The notes: generated by a model from the sequence alone, not told the origin. A DNA stretch of 64,000 nucleotides from Bacillus_BD sp050389805 (GCF_050389805.1 NZ_CP130945.1:2356001-2420000), one strand, 5' to 3'; counted from the stretch's first letter, positions 26,662 to 35,752 are shown. Program-made: numbers and translations.

Positions 26662-27843
26662 TTACTCCCAAATGGCTGAAGCCCATTCTGGGTGATCGAT
26701 AAATGGATTACGATTATGTTGATATTGATTGTATATGATTTCGTTTCTTTCTCTTTCAAAATGATCAACCGGGTCTTCTTTATGCCACTGAAGTAATACA
26801 GATAATTTTCCATGATATGGGTTAGAACCATTATTAACAAGATTATTTAATTCTAAATCAGGTTCTCCACTGTCGCCTTCATAACGAACCGCCATGTAGA
26901 ATAACATACGGGCTACATCACCTTTTACGCTATCCCGTGGCTCCCAAGAGTCTGAGTCATAATAGTTTCCGTCTGCTTCTGTATGTTCCCGACCCCCGTT
27001 ATCAAAATCAAGATTGCTCCTTGAACTATTGACACTAGCATCTGTTGGACGCAAGTGTTGTAAGTCTGTTCCGGCACCCATGCTTGTCCCAAAATCTCCA
27101 TGTGATTTGGCCCAAACATGTTCGCGATTCCAATCATCTGCACCAGAACCATTCGTATATTTTCCTTGTGACCGCCCCGTATAAAGGAGGATGACATTAT
27201 TTGAATTACTAGGATCTTCATCGGTAACCCGAAGTGCATCCCATACGTTGGAATAAGATAGTTCTGTATGATCATCAATAATAGTATGCAGAGCTGTTTT
27301 TAAGGCTTCTCCTGTTTTTCCATATGCTGCATCATAATACCCATCCGTTGATGGAGCAGGGTCCGGCTGTGGCTCTGGATCAGGATTTGTTGTTTCTTCT
27401 TTTAGTATTTCAAATGCTGAACTATTTTTTAACCCAGCATGAGAAAAATAAGCCGTTAGCGTTCCAGTCACTTTTAGCTTTTCACCCATTAAAGAAGGAT
27501 TCGAATGTAACCCATAAGATGAGCGAAAGGTAGAAGGGATTTGAACATAAATCATATTCACTGTATTCGTCTCTGTTGGATTATCAGCTAATGCTAGTGC
27601 ATAATCATTGGGAAAATTGGTTTTAATCACTGTACTTGTTGAGATGGGTTGTCCAACCACATAACCTTGAACGGTTTTAAACGAATAAGTTTGATTGCTA
27701 ATGGCTTGAGAAACAGAATAGGGTGATGACCATGATCCATCCCCAGTTGCTGCATTTGTTAAAGAAGCTTGTAAGGGTTGAAGTAAAAGAAAAACAATAA
27801 GTATGAGAGAAAACAACACCCTATTCTTTAGCGTTTTTTGCAT
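26662..27843 (-). CDS. Secreted endonuclease I family nuclease
   Basis: A 393-residue exported protein. The signal peptide covers about residues 1-32 (LFSLILIVFLLLQPLQA, NAA cleavage region). Residues 33-150 form an OB-fold-like accessory domain (VQGYVVGQPISTSTV, LKVTGTLTAYFSHAGLKN). After a proline-rich linker the EndoI catalytic domain has NREHVWAKSHGDFG and DLQHLRPTDASVNSSRSN, with the histidine and asparagine ligands of the metal site, and GDVARMLFYMAVRY. B. subtilis Bsn is a relative without the accessory domain. It likely cleaves extracellular RNA and DNA for nutrient or phosphate recovery. Confidence 0.9.
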   Translation of the reverse strand: MQKTLKNRVLFSLILIVFLLLQPLQASLTNAATGDGSWSSPYSVSQAISNQTYSFKTVQGYVVGQPISTSTVIKTNFPNDYALALADNPTETNTVNMIYVQIPSTFRSSYGLHSNPSLMGEKLKVTGTLTAYFSHAGLKNSSAFEILKEETTNPDPEPQPDPAPSTDGYYDAAYGKTGEALKTALHTIIDDHTELSYSNVWDALRVTDEDPSNSNNVILLYTGRSQGKYTNGSGADDWNREHVWAKSHGDFGTSMGAGTDLQHLRPTDASVNSSRSNLDFDNGGREHTEADGNYYDSDSWEPRDSVKGDVARMLFYMAVRYEGDSGEPDLELNNLVNNGSNPYHGKLSVLLQWHKEDPVDHFERERNEIIYNQYQHNRNPFIDHPEWASAIWE

Positions 27844-27973
27844 ACCTTTCTCCTCCTCGATCTGCTTTTATTTGATTAAACAGTAGGAGACTGTCCAACC
27901 TATCGAGGATATTATCGTATGATTATTAATATTCTGCCATCTTTTAATAAAAATACTGTAAACCTTTGTAATG

Positions 27974-28053
27974 AGACAAGGGGACAGCTAACTTTAGTGC
28001 ATCGCAATAGCAGATTTTACGCCCTAATTTTGAGGTGCATTAAAACCCTTGTC
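27974..28053. repeat. Imperfect inverted repeat between two genes
   Basis: GACAAGGGGACAG near 27974-27986 faces CCCTTGTC at 28046-28053 across about 60 bases. It lies just after the stop of the esterase on the minus strand. It differs from the main repeat family but has a similar GGGGAC core. Confidence 0.4.
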
Positions 28054-28060
28054 CCATTTA

Positions 28061-29026
28061 TTACTGATCTTTGTTAAAAAAGTCCCAAATAATCGATGCG
28101 GCGTCCGGACCTAGAGGGTCTGTATGTTCTCCGTTTTCACTACCTCCGGACCAGGCATGTTTCATTCCATGTACCTGCCATAATTCCAGTAAGGGAGTAT
28201 TGTCTTTTCCATTATAGACATGTCTCGTATAGCTTCTTCCACCTTTAACGACGTCTACATGTAAAGAAGAGGGGGATAGCTTGACCTTGCCTTGTCCACC
28301 TTCTATACGGAAATGGGTTTGTGCCCATTGAATGATTAGCTGTTCCCCATTAATGGGATGTACTCTTGTATCACTAATTCCGTGGAAAACAATGACCGGC
28401 ATTTTTTTAGACATGCCTGACTTTTCCATTTCACTAAAGGCAATGTCTCCGCATTCATAGGGATCGATTACCCCATTTATCAAAACATAGTCAGCATTTC
28501 TGGTCCATGGTTCCGTCCATAAATGAGTATTAACCGCATCGTAAGGTAAACCTGAACATATGGCAATTCCACTAAATCTATCTGGATAAGTAACTCCAAG
28601 AATACAAGCCATCGCTCCACCAGCAGACAAACCAGCGGCATAGACTTTTTCTCTATTGATATAAACACCATAATCCTTATTTAAAACCTTTTCCGCATCA
28701 TCCATCATATCCACGATCATTTTCGGAAGCCCATTACCTCTATGTTGATTATAATCTAAAAACCAGTTCCAGCATCCATCGATATTGACTTCATGTGGAT
28801 CATCGAAAGGATAATTATACCAGCGATCCATGGCTGGATAGAGGAGAATAACGTTTTCTTTTTCCGCGAGCAAATTCATTTTCGTTTCTTCTGCAAATTG
28901 ATTCGGATCCTGTTTACATCCGTGCAGCATCACGATAACAGGAAGACTACTTCCTTTCGTCGCCCCTTTTGGAACAAATAGTTTATAACTATTTCCTTCA
29001 TACCAATAATCCTTAAAATCACCCAA
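28061..29026 (-). CDS. PHB depolymerase family esterase
   Basis: A 321-residue alpha/beta hydrolase. Key motifs are the oxyanion segment VMLHGCKQDPNQFAEET, the nucleophile elbow GLSAGGAMACILGVTYPDRF, VFHGISDTRVHP for the acid region and LWQVHGMKHAWSGGSENG for the histidine. The last is typical of the PHB depolymerase/LpqC group, which hydrolyses polyhydroxyalkanoates or aryl esters. There is no signal peptide, so it acts inside the cell or leaves by another route. AAGGAGG precedes the start. No PHA synthesis gene is in the window. Confidence 0.85.
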   Translation of the reverse strand: MGDFKDYWYEGNSYKLFVPKGATKGSSLPVIVMLHGCKQDPNQFAEETKMNLLAEKENVILLYPAMDRWYNYPFDDPHEVNIDGCWNWFLDYNQHRGNGLPKMIVDMMDDAEKVLNKDYGVYINREKVYAAGLSAGGAMACILGVTYPDRFSGIAICSGLPYDAVNTHLWTEPWTRNADYVLINGVIDPYECGDIAFSEMEKSGMSKKMPVIVFHGISDTRVHPINGEQLIIQWAQTHFRIEGGQGKVKLSPSSLHVDVVKGGRSYTRHVYNGKDNTPLLELWQVHGMKHAWSGGSENGEHTDPLGPDAASIIWDFFNKDQ

Positions 29027-29481
29027 CCCTTGTCCTCCTTTTATTCCACAATTAGGAAACTATTAAATTTATGTTACGGTAAACATTAAAAGCAGGAAAA
29101 TTCAAAATATAATATAACACAAAGAGGGAAAAAGGGACAGGTTACAGTTTCCCAGTTGTTAGCGGAATTTTTCCATCGTTTATTTCTAGTTTAAAAAATA
29201 GAACAGAGTAGCCTGTTAAAGAAGACTCAAACTATTTCATGTATTTATCCTAATTGTAAAGATGCTATAATTTTTTTAATTTTTTATAGGAAAAATAGCT
29301 CGAATCTATTTACACTACCTCTTCTTTTTTTCCTACTTTATTCTCTCAATCTATTGATATCATTAGGTTTCACTGAATTCTACTAATTTTTACAATATTA
29401 AATCTATCAATGGCATTTTATTAACATTGGACAGGTATTCTGTAACTGTAATCTATAATGAAATAAAGAGGAGGAATGAAA
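29027..29481. other. Divergent AT-rich intergenic region
   Basis: Upstream region of the esterase and of the exonuclease-phosphatase gene. It contains a short GGGACAGGTTACAGTTTCCC piece at about 29134-29153 that may be a repeat scrap. No gene seen. Confidence 0.4.
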
Positions 29482-30393
29482 TTGAGCAAAGTGTTGAAAC
29501 CCTTATTTTTCGTGGTAGCAAGTTTTCTAGTTTTGCTAAGTGGTTTGTTCCCGGGAGCGACAACTGGGTTCGCGGCAGAAAGCAAGGACCAGGTGGTGGA
29601 TGTAAAAGCAATGACTTTTAATCTACGATACAAAAATAACAATGATCCATCACCACACACTTGGGACGAAAGAGTTCCTAGCATTAGAAGACTGATTAAC
29701 ATGGAGAAACCCGATATCATTGGGACACAAGAAGTGTTATTTACCCAACTACAAGATTTAGAAAATGTTTTACCTCAATATAACTGGGTAGGATTAGGTC
29801 GTGAAGGCGGAAATCGTGGAGAGTATTCTGCTATTTTTTATAAAGAAAGTGATTATCGTGTACTTGAGTATGATCATTTTTGGTTATCGGATACACCAGA
29901 AGTTATTGGTTCAAAAACATGGGGAAACAATATTCCAAGAATGGTGACTTGGGCTAAGTTTCTTGATAAAAAAAGCAATCAACCATTCTATTTCGTCAAT
30001 ACACACTTTGATCATCAATCCGCTAACGCAAGAGAAAAAAGTGCAGAATTAATTCTTGAAGTCACAAAGAAATTTGATCCAGAGTTACCGATTATTTTAA
30101 CAGGCGATTTCAATGCTGGACCAAATAGTCTTCCACATCAAATTTTAACAAGTGATGGAGCATTCGATGATTTATGGGAAACTGCCCAAACAAGAATCAA
30201 TGAAGACTTAGGCACATTTAATGGTTTCAATAATCCTACTGGTGGAGGACCTGACAGACGTATAGACTGGGTTCTCGGCAAAGGAAACCTTACAACGAAT
30301 GAAATTGAGATCATTGACTATCAGAAGAATGGTCAATTTCCAAGTGACCATTTCCCAGTGATGGCTGACATCACCTTAACTTATAACAATTAA
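29482..30393 (+). CDS. Secreted endonuclease/exonuclease/phosphatase family protein
   Basis: A 303-residue exported protein. The signal peptide covers about residues 1-32 (LFFVVASFLVLLSGLFP, FAA cleavage). The EEP fold motifs are present in order: AMTFNLRYKNNNDP, IIGTQEVLF with the catalytic glutamate, NTHFDHQS, LTGDFNAGP and SDHFPVMADI with the catalytic Asp-His pair. The family cleaves phosphodiesters or phosphomonoesters with Mg2+. TTG at 29482 is chosen because GAGGAGG lies 7 bases upstream, while ATG at 29476 would sit on that site. A strong terminator follows. Confidence 0.87.
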   Translation: MSKVLKPLFFVVASFLVLLSGLFPGATTGFAAESKDQVVDVKAMTFNLRYKNNNDPSPHTWDERVPSIRRLINMEKPDIIGTQEVLFTQLQDLENVLPQYNWVGLGREGGNRGEYSAIFYKESDYRVLEYDHFWLSDTPEVIGSKTWGNNIPRMVTWAKFLDKKSNQPFYFVNTHFDHQSANAREKSAELILEVTKKFDPELPIILTGDFNAGPNSLPHQILTSDGAFDDLWETAQTRINEDLGTFNGFNNPTGGGPDRRIDWVLGKGNLTTNEIEIIDYQKNGQFPSDHFPVMADITLTYNN

Positions 30394-30406
30394 TAGAAAA
30401 GTTTAA

Positions 30407-30446
30407 GCCAAGACCATTAATTTAGTTAGATGGTCTTTGCTTTTTT
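30407..30446 (+). terminator. Rho-independent terminator
   Basis: AAGACCAT at 30410-30417 pairs with ATGGTCTT at 30430-30437 and is followed by TGCTTTTTT. Confidence 0.85.
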
Positions 30447-30575
30447 GAATAAAAGGGGAAGAGGGAGAGCTCCAATCTTATGATAAAAGTAGGAGCCTGG
30501 TCTGTTAGTATGAGATTTTGCGAGGGCAGGGTGAAATCTCTTTCTAAATATTTAAATAATAGGAGGGAAATAACA

Positions 30576-31019
30576 TTGAAAAATAAACTAGAAATTGGAT
30601 CACTGTTATTAAGAGCCGTCTTGGGTTTTACGTTCTTTATGCACGGGCTAGATAAATTCCAAGGTGGTCTTGAAAATTTTGCTGCTAGTTTTCCTTCCAT
30701 GGGATTACCAAGCTTATTGGGATATGTCGTTGGAATCATTGAATTAGTAGGTGGGATCGCATTAATTTTAGGTCTTGGAACAAGAATTTTTTCTACTTTA
30801 ATGGCTGTTATTATGCTTGGAGCGATTTTCTTTGTTAAATTAAGTAATGGCTTTATAGGTGGATATGAATTGGACGTCGTTTTAATGATCGTTGCGATCC
30901 ATCTCATGTTAAACGGAAGCCATTTACTCGCCGTAGATTCTAAACTATTAAAACTAAAATCGATATTTTCCCGAAATGTTCGTGAAGAATACCTTGATAA
31001 AAATGAAGGAATTTCTTGA
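30576..31019 (+). CDS. DoxX family membrane protein
   Basis: A 147-residue protein with four membrane helices and DoxX motifs LLLRAVLGFTFFMHGLDKF, VVGIIELVGGIALILGLGTR and a C-terminal helix with MLNGSHLLAVD. The B. subtilis counterpart type is YfiD. The function is not settled; relatives are linked to redox or thiol stress. TTG at 30576 has AGGAGG 9 bases upstream. Its TGA stop is the first three bases of a repeat copy. Confidence 0.87.
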   Translation: MKNKLEIGSLLLRAVLGFTFFMHGLDKFQGGLENFAASFPSMGLPSLLGYVVGIIELVGGIALILGLGTRIFSTLMAVIMLGAIFFVKLSNGFIGGYELDVVLMIVAIHLMLNGSHLLAVDSKLLKLKSIFSRNVREEYLDKNEGIS

Positions 31020-31092
31020 AACAGGGGGACGGTTCTCAGCGTTGCATTGCTCACAATCCATTTAAAAGTACTAGAACTGTCCCTATATTTTA
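31017..31092. repeat. Dispersed repeat, copy with decayed right arm
   Basis: TGAAACAGGGGGACGGTTCT with CAGCGTTGCATTG, then after a spacer a weak right arm (AGAACTGTCCCTATATTT). The TGA is the stop of the DoxX gene. Confidence 0.85.
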
Positions 31093-31373
31093 CCTAATTG
31101 CTCTATATGCTAATTTCACAACGAAATTTAATGAGACGTTTGCCCCTTTAAATTATGGTAAATTCAGAATCACTCACAATCAAGCAGCTTAGCTTCAATG
31201 TGAAATCGAAAACAACTAGAACAACTGAAATAGGGGGCAGTACTCCTGTTTGTTCAAGTCAATGTAGGAAATCGATAAAAACGATCTCTTAAATTCAAGG
31301 GCAAAAGAACAACATATTAGAATAGAGTAGAATTATCTCCTTCGTTTTCGACCGTTCTAACCACATTATATAG
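31093..31373. other. Intergenic region between convergent genes
   Basis: Holds a decayed repeat half (TGAAATAGGGGGCAGTACTC at about 31227-31246 followed by CTGTTTG). No gene seen. Confidence 0.4.
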
Positions 31374-31407
31374 AAGAACCGCTTATTCAACAGAATAAAC
31401 GGTTCTT
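31374..31407 (-). terminator. Terminator after rsgI
   Basis: AAGAACCGCTTATT at 31374-31387 pairs with GAATAAACGGTTCTT at 31393-31407, allowing one mismatch. It lies immediately after the rsgI stop. Confidence 0.75.
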
Positions 31408-31411
31408 TGAG

Positions 31412-32455
31412 CTAGTTTGTTTTTGGATTTTCCTTGTTGTCTTTATTGTTCTTTTCTCTATTGGGATTGTCTATATTTTTTTGATTGTTCCTATTGTTAG
31501 TTGGTTTCTGTTCTTGATGTACTTGTTTTTCCTTTTGTTTTTGCTCCTTTTCTTCCTGTTTACTTTCTTTTTGCTCCTCATTAAAAGAAGGGGAAGGAGG
31601 GGTGCTTTTCTCAGTTTGCTTTGGCTTTTCTTGCGGGCTATTCTTATCTTTTTGTTTAGCTTGTTCAGGGAGGGCGGTTGAATCATTTTTCTTATTCGGT
31701 TTCAATTCCTCTTTTTGTTCATACTCAATCTGAGTTTTTTCGGCCGGTTTTGGTGATTCAACGTTGGAATGATTTACTCTTTCTATTTTTTTCTTGTCCT
31801 CTTTGGAAGATTTCGCTTTAAATGAACCGGTTGTTACTCCTTTTTGCAACGCATCATTTCTGTCTTGTTCGGATGCCTCAACCACGATCAGATCCAAATC
31901 ATCGTTAGCTATCTTTTTTTCAATAAATGCCATTTCATTTTGTAGACTTTGATCTTGCTCTTTTGATTGTTCTTTGATAATAACAGTCGAAAGTACAACC
32001 TCATGATGATTTTCAGTATATCCTTGTTTTTTCATTTCATTCAAGATGGAAAGGGTAACTTCGTCAACGTCTTTCCGCTTCCAATCAGAGAGCGCATGAA
32101 TGATTTTTTCTCCGTCATCATTGTAGGGGGTGAGTTCAATTACTTCTAATTCTTTGTTTAAACTAAGTTCAATACTAGGGTTCACATCGATCGACATGTA
32201 CGCATACACTTGATGCGATTGATAGATAGGAAGAAGAGATAAGAGAATTAACGCAAAAGCGCAAGCCGAGAGTGCGATCTTTCCGGGTAAGGAGAAAATC
32301 ATTCGTTTCTTCTTCTTTTCTTCTACAGGCCAAAAGGATACTTCCTGACCAATTTGGTAGGATTGGTTTCGCTTTTGAGCTTTTAGAAATTCGCCCTCTG
32401 GGGTAAGAATGGTTAAGAAATCTCTATTAATTTCCATGATAATCCCATTTCTCAT
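31412..32455 (-). CDS. rsgI: Anti-sigma-I factor RsgI-like protein
   Basis: A 347-residue membrane protein. The cytoplasmic N-terminal RsgI domain (1-55, GIIMEINRDFLTILTPEGEF) binds SigI. A single membrane helix follows at about 62-82, then the conserved extracellular stretch AYMSIDVNPSIELSLNK and VIELTPYNDDGEKII. From about 220 to the end it is a low-complexity K/E/Q/N/P-rich tail instead of a defined ligand domain. Its start overlaps the sigI stop by four bases, so the two are co-translated. In B. subtilis the pair handles heat and envelope stress; in clostridia RsgI tails sense polysaccharides. Confidence 0.92.
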   Translation of the reverse strand: MRNGIIMEINRDFLTILTPEGEFLKAQKRNQSYQIGQEVSFWPVEEKKKKRMIFSLPGKIALSACAFALILLSLLPIYQSHQVYAYMSIDVNPSIELSLNKELEVIELTPYNDDGEKIIHALSDWKRKDVDEVTLSILNEMKKQGYTENHHEVVLSTVIIKEQSKEQDQSLQNEMAFIEKKIANDDLDLIVVEASEQDRNDALQKGVTTGSFKAKSSKEDKKKIERVNHSNVESPKPAEKTQIEYEQKEELKPNKKNDSTALPEQAKQKDKNSPQEKPKQTEKSTPPSPSFNEEQKESKQEEKEQKQKEKQVHQEQKPTNNRNNQKNIDNPNREKNNKDNKENPKTN

Positions 32456-33201
32456 GAATCTAAAACCCCCTTTATATAATCCTTTAAAAATATAAAATCT
32501 CCGATAAAAATGATCGTCATAGCCATAATATATTTTCGATTTCTTTCTATTGTTTTTCGACTGATGTCTACTTTGGTTTCAAGTTGTTTAATCGGTAATT
32601 TTCTCTTTGTTAAAAATATCTCTTTCAGGTCGTCATGTTTCGCGATTATTTCAGCCACGGTCATCGCGTTTTTCCTAGCATCTGCATGCTTCGGTGATTG
32701 TTGAAGTAAATCTGAAAAGGAAATACCGTATTGATTAAGTTCTTCAGTATATTTATGGATTTCTTCTTTCCTTAATTCGTCGTCTGTTTTTTTCTTATAT
32801 GCTTCAATCGACAGTTTGTCATCAATCGAAGTGCTGGCAAATTCTCCATCCTCAAAAGAGTGTTCGATATCAAAACTGACATTTTTTGTTTTGGATTGCG
32901 TTCGAATATAATCAATCACTTTTCGTTTGATTAATGTTTCAGCAAAACGAAGGAGAGAGCTTCCGTTTTCAACATTATATTTTTGAATCGCTTCATTAAA
33001 TGCAATAAGACCAATGCTAAATTCGTCATCTGTTTCATGTATGTATCTTTTGCAAACCGAAGAAACCGTTTTTGCTATAAAAGGCTTGTATGAATGAATC
33101 AGTTCGTTTTGAAGCTTTACATTTCCTTGTTGGATTAAATAGACGTTTTCTTCAAGAGAGAACTTTTTCTTTCTGTTTAATTTGAATTTTAATCCCAGCA
33201 T
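32452..33201 (-). CDS. sigI: RNA polymerase sigma factor SigI
   Basis: A 249-residue sigma-70 family protein of SigI type. Region 2 motifs include NVKLQNELIHSYKPFIAKTV, DDEFSIGLIAFNEAIQKYN and GSSLLRFAETLIKRKVIDYI; the C-terminal KRKLPIKQLETKVDISRKTI is the promoter-reading helix-turn-helix. It directs heat-shock and envelope genes. A TATAAT lies at 33225-33230 on its strand, 24 bases upstream of the start, and AGAGGTGA serves as ribosome site. Operon with rsgI. Confidence 0.94.
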   Translation of the reverse strand: MLGLKFKLNRKKKFSLEENVYLIQQGNVKLQNELIHSYKPFIAKTVSSVCKRYIHETDDEFSIGLIAFNEAIQKYNVENGSSLLRFAETLIKRKVIDYIRTQSKTKNVSFDIEHSFEDGEFASTSIDDKLSIEAYKKKTDDELRKEEIHKYTEELNQYGISFSDLLQQSPKHADARKNAMTVAEIIAKHDDLKEIFLTKRKLPIKQLETKVDISRKTIERNRKYIMAMTIIFIGDFIFLKDYIKGVLDS

Positions 33202-33269
33202 AGCCTCACCTCTAGTCAGGAAACATTATAGCATAATAATTTAGGTAGTTTGGCTATTTTTTTAAAGGG

Positions 33270-33295
33270 AAAAAGGCCCATTTTGGAGCCTTTTT
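33270..33295 (-). terminator. Terminator after the DUF5667 gene
   Basis: AAAAAGGC at 33270-33277 and GCCTTTTT at 33288-33295 pair; on the minus strand the hairpin continues into CCCTTTAAAAAAATAG. It separates the upstream gene from sigI. Confidence 0.75.
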
Positions 33296-33316
33296 CTATT
33301 TCCGAGTACATGGTCC

Positions 33317-34525
33317 TTACTCATTTCCTTTATTTGGTTTTCCTTTTTCTTGACCATTTCCTTTTTCAGCATTTCTTTGTTCTTTAGCAGCTTGATTTTC
33401 TGCTTGTTTCTGTGCTTTTGCTTCTTCTTTTTGTGCTTGACGTTCTTGTTGTACCTCTCGCTTAACAGCTTGGCGTTCTTGTTTTACCTCTGCTTTTTCT
33501 TGGACCTTTTGCTCTTTTACTACTTTTTCTTGTTGGACTTCCGGTGTTTCAGTATTTTGTACGTTTGCTGCAGGTACTACAGTTGTGTTAGTTTCCTCAG
33601 TTTCTACCGGAGTGGTTACATCTGTATTTTCTTCTTCATCAGTCTCTACATCGTTCGTTGGTTCTTCTTCAACAGGGTTTGCTTTATTTGCTTGTTTCGC
33701 TTCTTTTTTTGCTAACTTCTCAGCAAGTTTTAGCTTACTTTTTTCGATATTTTTGAGTAGAGCTGCTTTTGCTTTTTTATTTGTTATTTTATCATAATTT
33801 TTTTGAAGCGAAATGATATTCTGTGCATTGATTTCTTTCACTTTTTCTACTTCTTCATTTGTTCCTTCGGCATCACCTTCAGTTACTTCTTCACCATTTT
33901 CTTCTGTTACAGTTTCTTCATTCGTGGTTTCTTCTTCGTTCGTAGTTGTATCTTCACCAATGATCTCCTCAGAGTCTTGTAACTGTTGAAGGGCTTTTTC
34001 TAATGCTTTTAAGGCTTCTGATTCATTGCCTTCTGCAAAAAGAGCTTCAGCTTCTGCTAAACGTTCTGCCGTAAAGGTAGCTAGTAGTTCAGCCTCTTTC
34101 ACATCATCAAAAGTAAAAGCTAATTGTATTTTTTCAAATGCCGTCTTTAGAAAATAAAATATATCTCCTGGCAATAAAGATGGAGCTTCAACTTCTTGAT
34201 CTTCGCCTTGCTCGTCTTCGTTTTCAGTAGTTTCCTCAGTTTCAGTATTTTCTTCTGTTGGGTTAGCTGATTCATCGATTTCTTCTGAAAGATCGTCAGT
34301 TGCTTGTACATCATTATCTGTAGTTGTAGTCACATCGTCCGTTGTTTCAGGAACCGTAATGGTGTCTTCAACTTCTGTAGAAGGGAAGTTTGCTAAATCA
34401 ACATTAGGTTGTTCTTCTACTGCTTCACTTTCGTTTGCATATACAGCGGAAGCCGAGAACATAAACGTTCCTGCTAATGCTGCTGCAAAACTTTTTTTTG
34501 CTAGTTTACTAGATAATTTTTTCAC
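33317..34525 (-). CDS. Secreted DUF5667 domain protein with low-complexity tails
   Basis: A 402-residue exported protein. Its signal peptide is about residues 1-30 (AAALAGTFMFSASAVYA). An acidic T/E/D-rich region is followed by a DUF5667 domain at about 115-200 (LLPGDIFYFLKTAFEKIQLA, AERLAEAEALFAEG, LKALEKALQQLQDS), a second acidic stretch, a helical KKAKAALLKNIEKSKLKLAE part and a basic/glutamine-rich coiled tail ending KPNKGNE. The function is unknown; relatives are surface or matrix-associated proteins found near alternative sigma factors. It lies upstream of sigI on the same strand but behind its own terminator. Confidence 0.85.
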   Translation of the reverse strand: MKKLSSKLAKKSFAAALAGTFMFSASAVYANESEAVEEQPNVDLANFPSTEVEDTITVPETTDDVTTTTDNDVQATDDLSEEIDESANPTEENTETEETTENEDEQGEDQEVEAPSLLPGDIFYFLKTAFEKIQLAFTFDDVKEAELLATFTAERLAEAEALFAEGNESEALKALEKALQQLQDSEEIIGEDTTTNEEETTNEETVTEENGEEVTEGDAEGTNEEVEKVKEINAQNIISLQKNYDKITNKKAKAALLKNIEKSKLKLAEKLAKKEAKQANKANPVEEEPTNDVETDEEENTDVTTPVETEETNTTVVPAANVQNTETPEVQQEKVVKEQKVQEKAEVKQERQAVKREVQQERQAQKEEAKAQKQAENQAAKEQRNAEKGNGQEKGKPNKGNE

Positions 34526-34624
34526 AAATATTCACCTCATCAAGTTTTTCAAAGCGGCCGCTTGCTCATTCATTATACGAATACGGATCGGGTGAAACGT
34601 TTATGGGGGTCGAAAAATTATTTT

Positions 34625-34699
34625 TGAAACAGGGGACGGTTCTCTTTGTTTCATATGCACAAAATTTTTTGAAACACGGAGAACCGTCCCCCTGTTTCA
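34625..34699. repeat. Dispersed palindromic repeat, full copy
   Basis: TGAAACAGGGGACGGTTCTC with TTTGTTTCAT, AT-rich spacer, then TTTTGAAACACGGAGAACCG with TCCCCCTGTTTCA. Confidence 0.93.
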
Positions 34700-34764
34700 A
34701 AGGGAGTGAAAACTAAAAAACGGGTACATAATAAATAGTTGAAGTAAACAGGAGGTAATGTTTT

Positions 34765-35205
34765 ATGATGAATCAGGTGATTGGCGTTTACGAAAATGAA
34801 CAACAAGCGGCTATAGTGGTTGAAGATTTGAAAGGGAAGGGCTATACAACGGAGGAAATTTCTGTTATAGCTAAAAATACTAAAGAACGATCTGAAATTA
34901 TCACAGAGGAAGTAGAGCCTTCCACTATGGATGGAGCCGTTGCTGGAGCTGCGACTGGAGCAGCTATTGGTATTGCGGGCGTGATAGCTGGGTTATCCAC
35001 TTTATTGATTCCTGGATTTGGTGCTGTGTTGGCTGCTGGTCCGATTATTACAACGATTGGAGGAGCAGTCGTAGGGGCCAGTTCTGGTGCTGGCGGTTTG
35101 AAGCCTGCTCTAATGGAAATGGGGGTGCCAGAGGATGAAGCTGAACGTTATGCAGATGACGTTCAGGAAGGTAAAATTTTGGTATTACTTCATACTAAAG
35201 AGTGA
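34765..35205 (+). CDS. General stress protein, YflT/GS17M domain
   Basis: A 146-residue protein. The N-terminal YflT domain (QVIGVYENEQQAAIVVEDLK, GYTTEEISVIAKN) is followed by a glycine/alanine-rich hydrophobic hairpin at about 58-110 (GAVAGAATGAAIGIAGVIAG) that can dip into membranes. Homologues in B. subtilis belong to the general stress response. AGGAGG lies 9 bases before the ATG. GGGTAC at 34722-34727 recalls a SigB -10, but I found no matching -35. Its TGA stop opens the next repeat copy. Confidence 0.85.
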   Translation: MMNQVIGVYENEQQAAIVVEDLKGKGYTTEEISVIAKNTKERSEIITEEVEPSTMDGAVAGAATGAAIGIAGVIAGLSTLLIPGFGAVLAAGPIITTIGGAVVGASSGAGGLKPALMEMGVPEDEAERYADDVQEGKILVLLHTKE

Positions 35206-35268
35206 AACAGGGGGACGGTTCTCACGTTTGATTACAAGAGAACCGTTCCCATGTTTTCCCGTGTTTCA
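35203..35268. repeat. Dispersed palindromic repeat, full but shortened copy
   Basis: TGAAACAGGGGGACGGTTCT with CACGTTTGATTAC, then AAGAGAACCGTTCCCATGTT with TTCCCGTGTTTCA. The TGA is the stop of the YflT gene; the other end is 13 bases from the HNH gene stop on the minus strand. Confidence 0.9.
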
Positions 35269-35280
35269 CACAGTCTAGAT

Positions 35281-35568
35281 TTATCTCCGTCGTTTCCGCT
35301 CATTCGACTTCTTTATTTTCATTATTTTAGTAGCAGGTTGTTTTCGTATCCATTTTAAAAAGCGTGATAGTTGGGGATCGTCCTTTAATTTAGGGATAGC
35401 GGATAATCGCACTGCAATTTCCTCATTTGTGTAAAGCGCATGGATTTGTTTATGGCAGGGGATACATAAGTTAGCCGTAGCACCAAATGTACCACCCATT
35501 TCCTTTGGCAATAGGTGATGGACCGTCGTATCAACATCCTCGCGCTCACAAAGTTCACATGTACTCAT
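35281..35568 (-). CDS. HNH endonuclease domain protein
   Basis: A 95-residue single-domain protein with the zinc-binding and catalytic layout of HNH nucleases: CELCERED, the active-site pair TVHHLLPKEMGG, an asparagine in ATANLCIPCHKQIHALY, and a basic C-terminus (KIKKSNERKRRR) that can contact DNA. The ATG is preceded by AGGAGG. Small HNH proteins like this are widespread in Bacillus and their targets are unknown; there is no phage packaging gene nearby. Confidence 0.87.
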   Translation of the reverse strand: MSTCELCEREDVDTTVHHLLPKEMGGTFGATANLCIPCHKQIHALYTNEEIAVRLSAIPKLKDDPQLSRFLKWIRKQPATKIMKIKKSNERKRRR

Positions 35569-35752
35569 CGTATCCTCCTGACCATTTAATTGACATCTCT
35601 ATTTTTGCCTGATTTATTTTCAAATCTTATGGCATCTAATTTCTCGTCATTATAGTTAAATTTTCCACTTCTCATGCAATAGCTGCTCAATTGGTTGTAT
35701 CTCTTTAAGCTGTGCATGTAGATTGATACAATAATGTATTCAATTTTTATTT

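Noticed and set aside
31471..31686. Alternative frames inside rsgI and its complement
   Set aside because: Shadows of the low-complexity tail; no start signals.
33350..33797. Plus-strand frames rich in Phe, Leu and Ser
   Set aside because: Antisense of the DUF5667 gene.
34700..34764. SigB promoter before the YflT gene
   Set aside because: GGGTAC is present but no GTTTAA-like -35 lies at the right distance.
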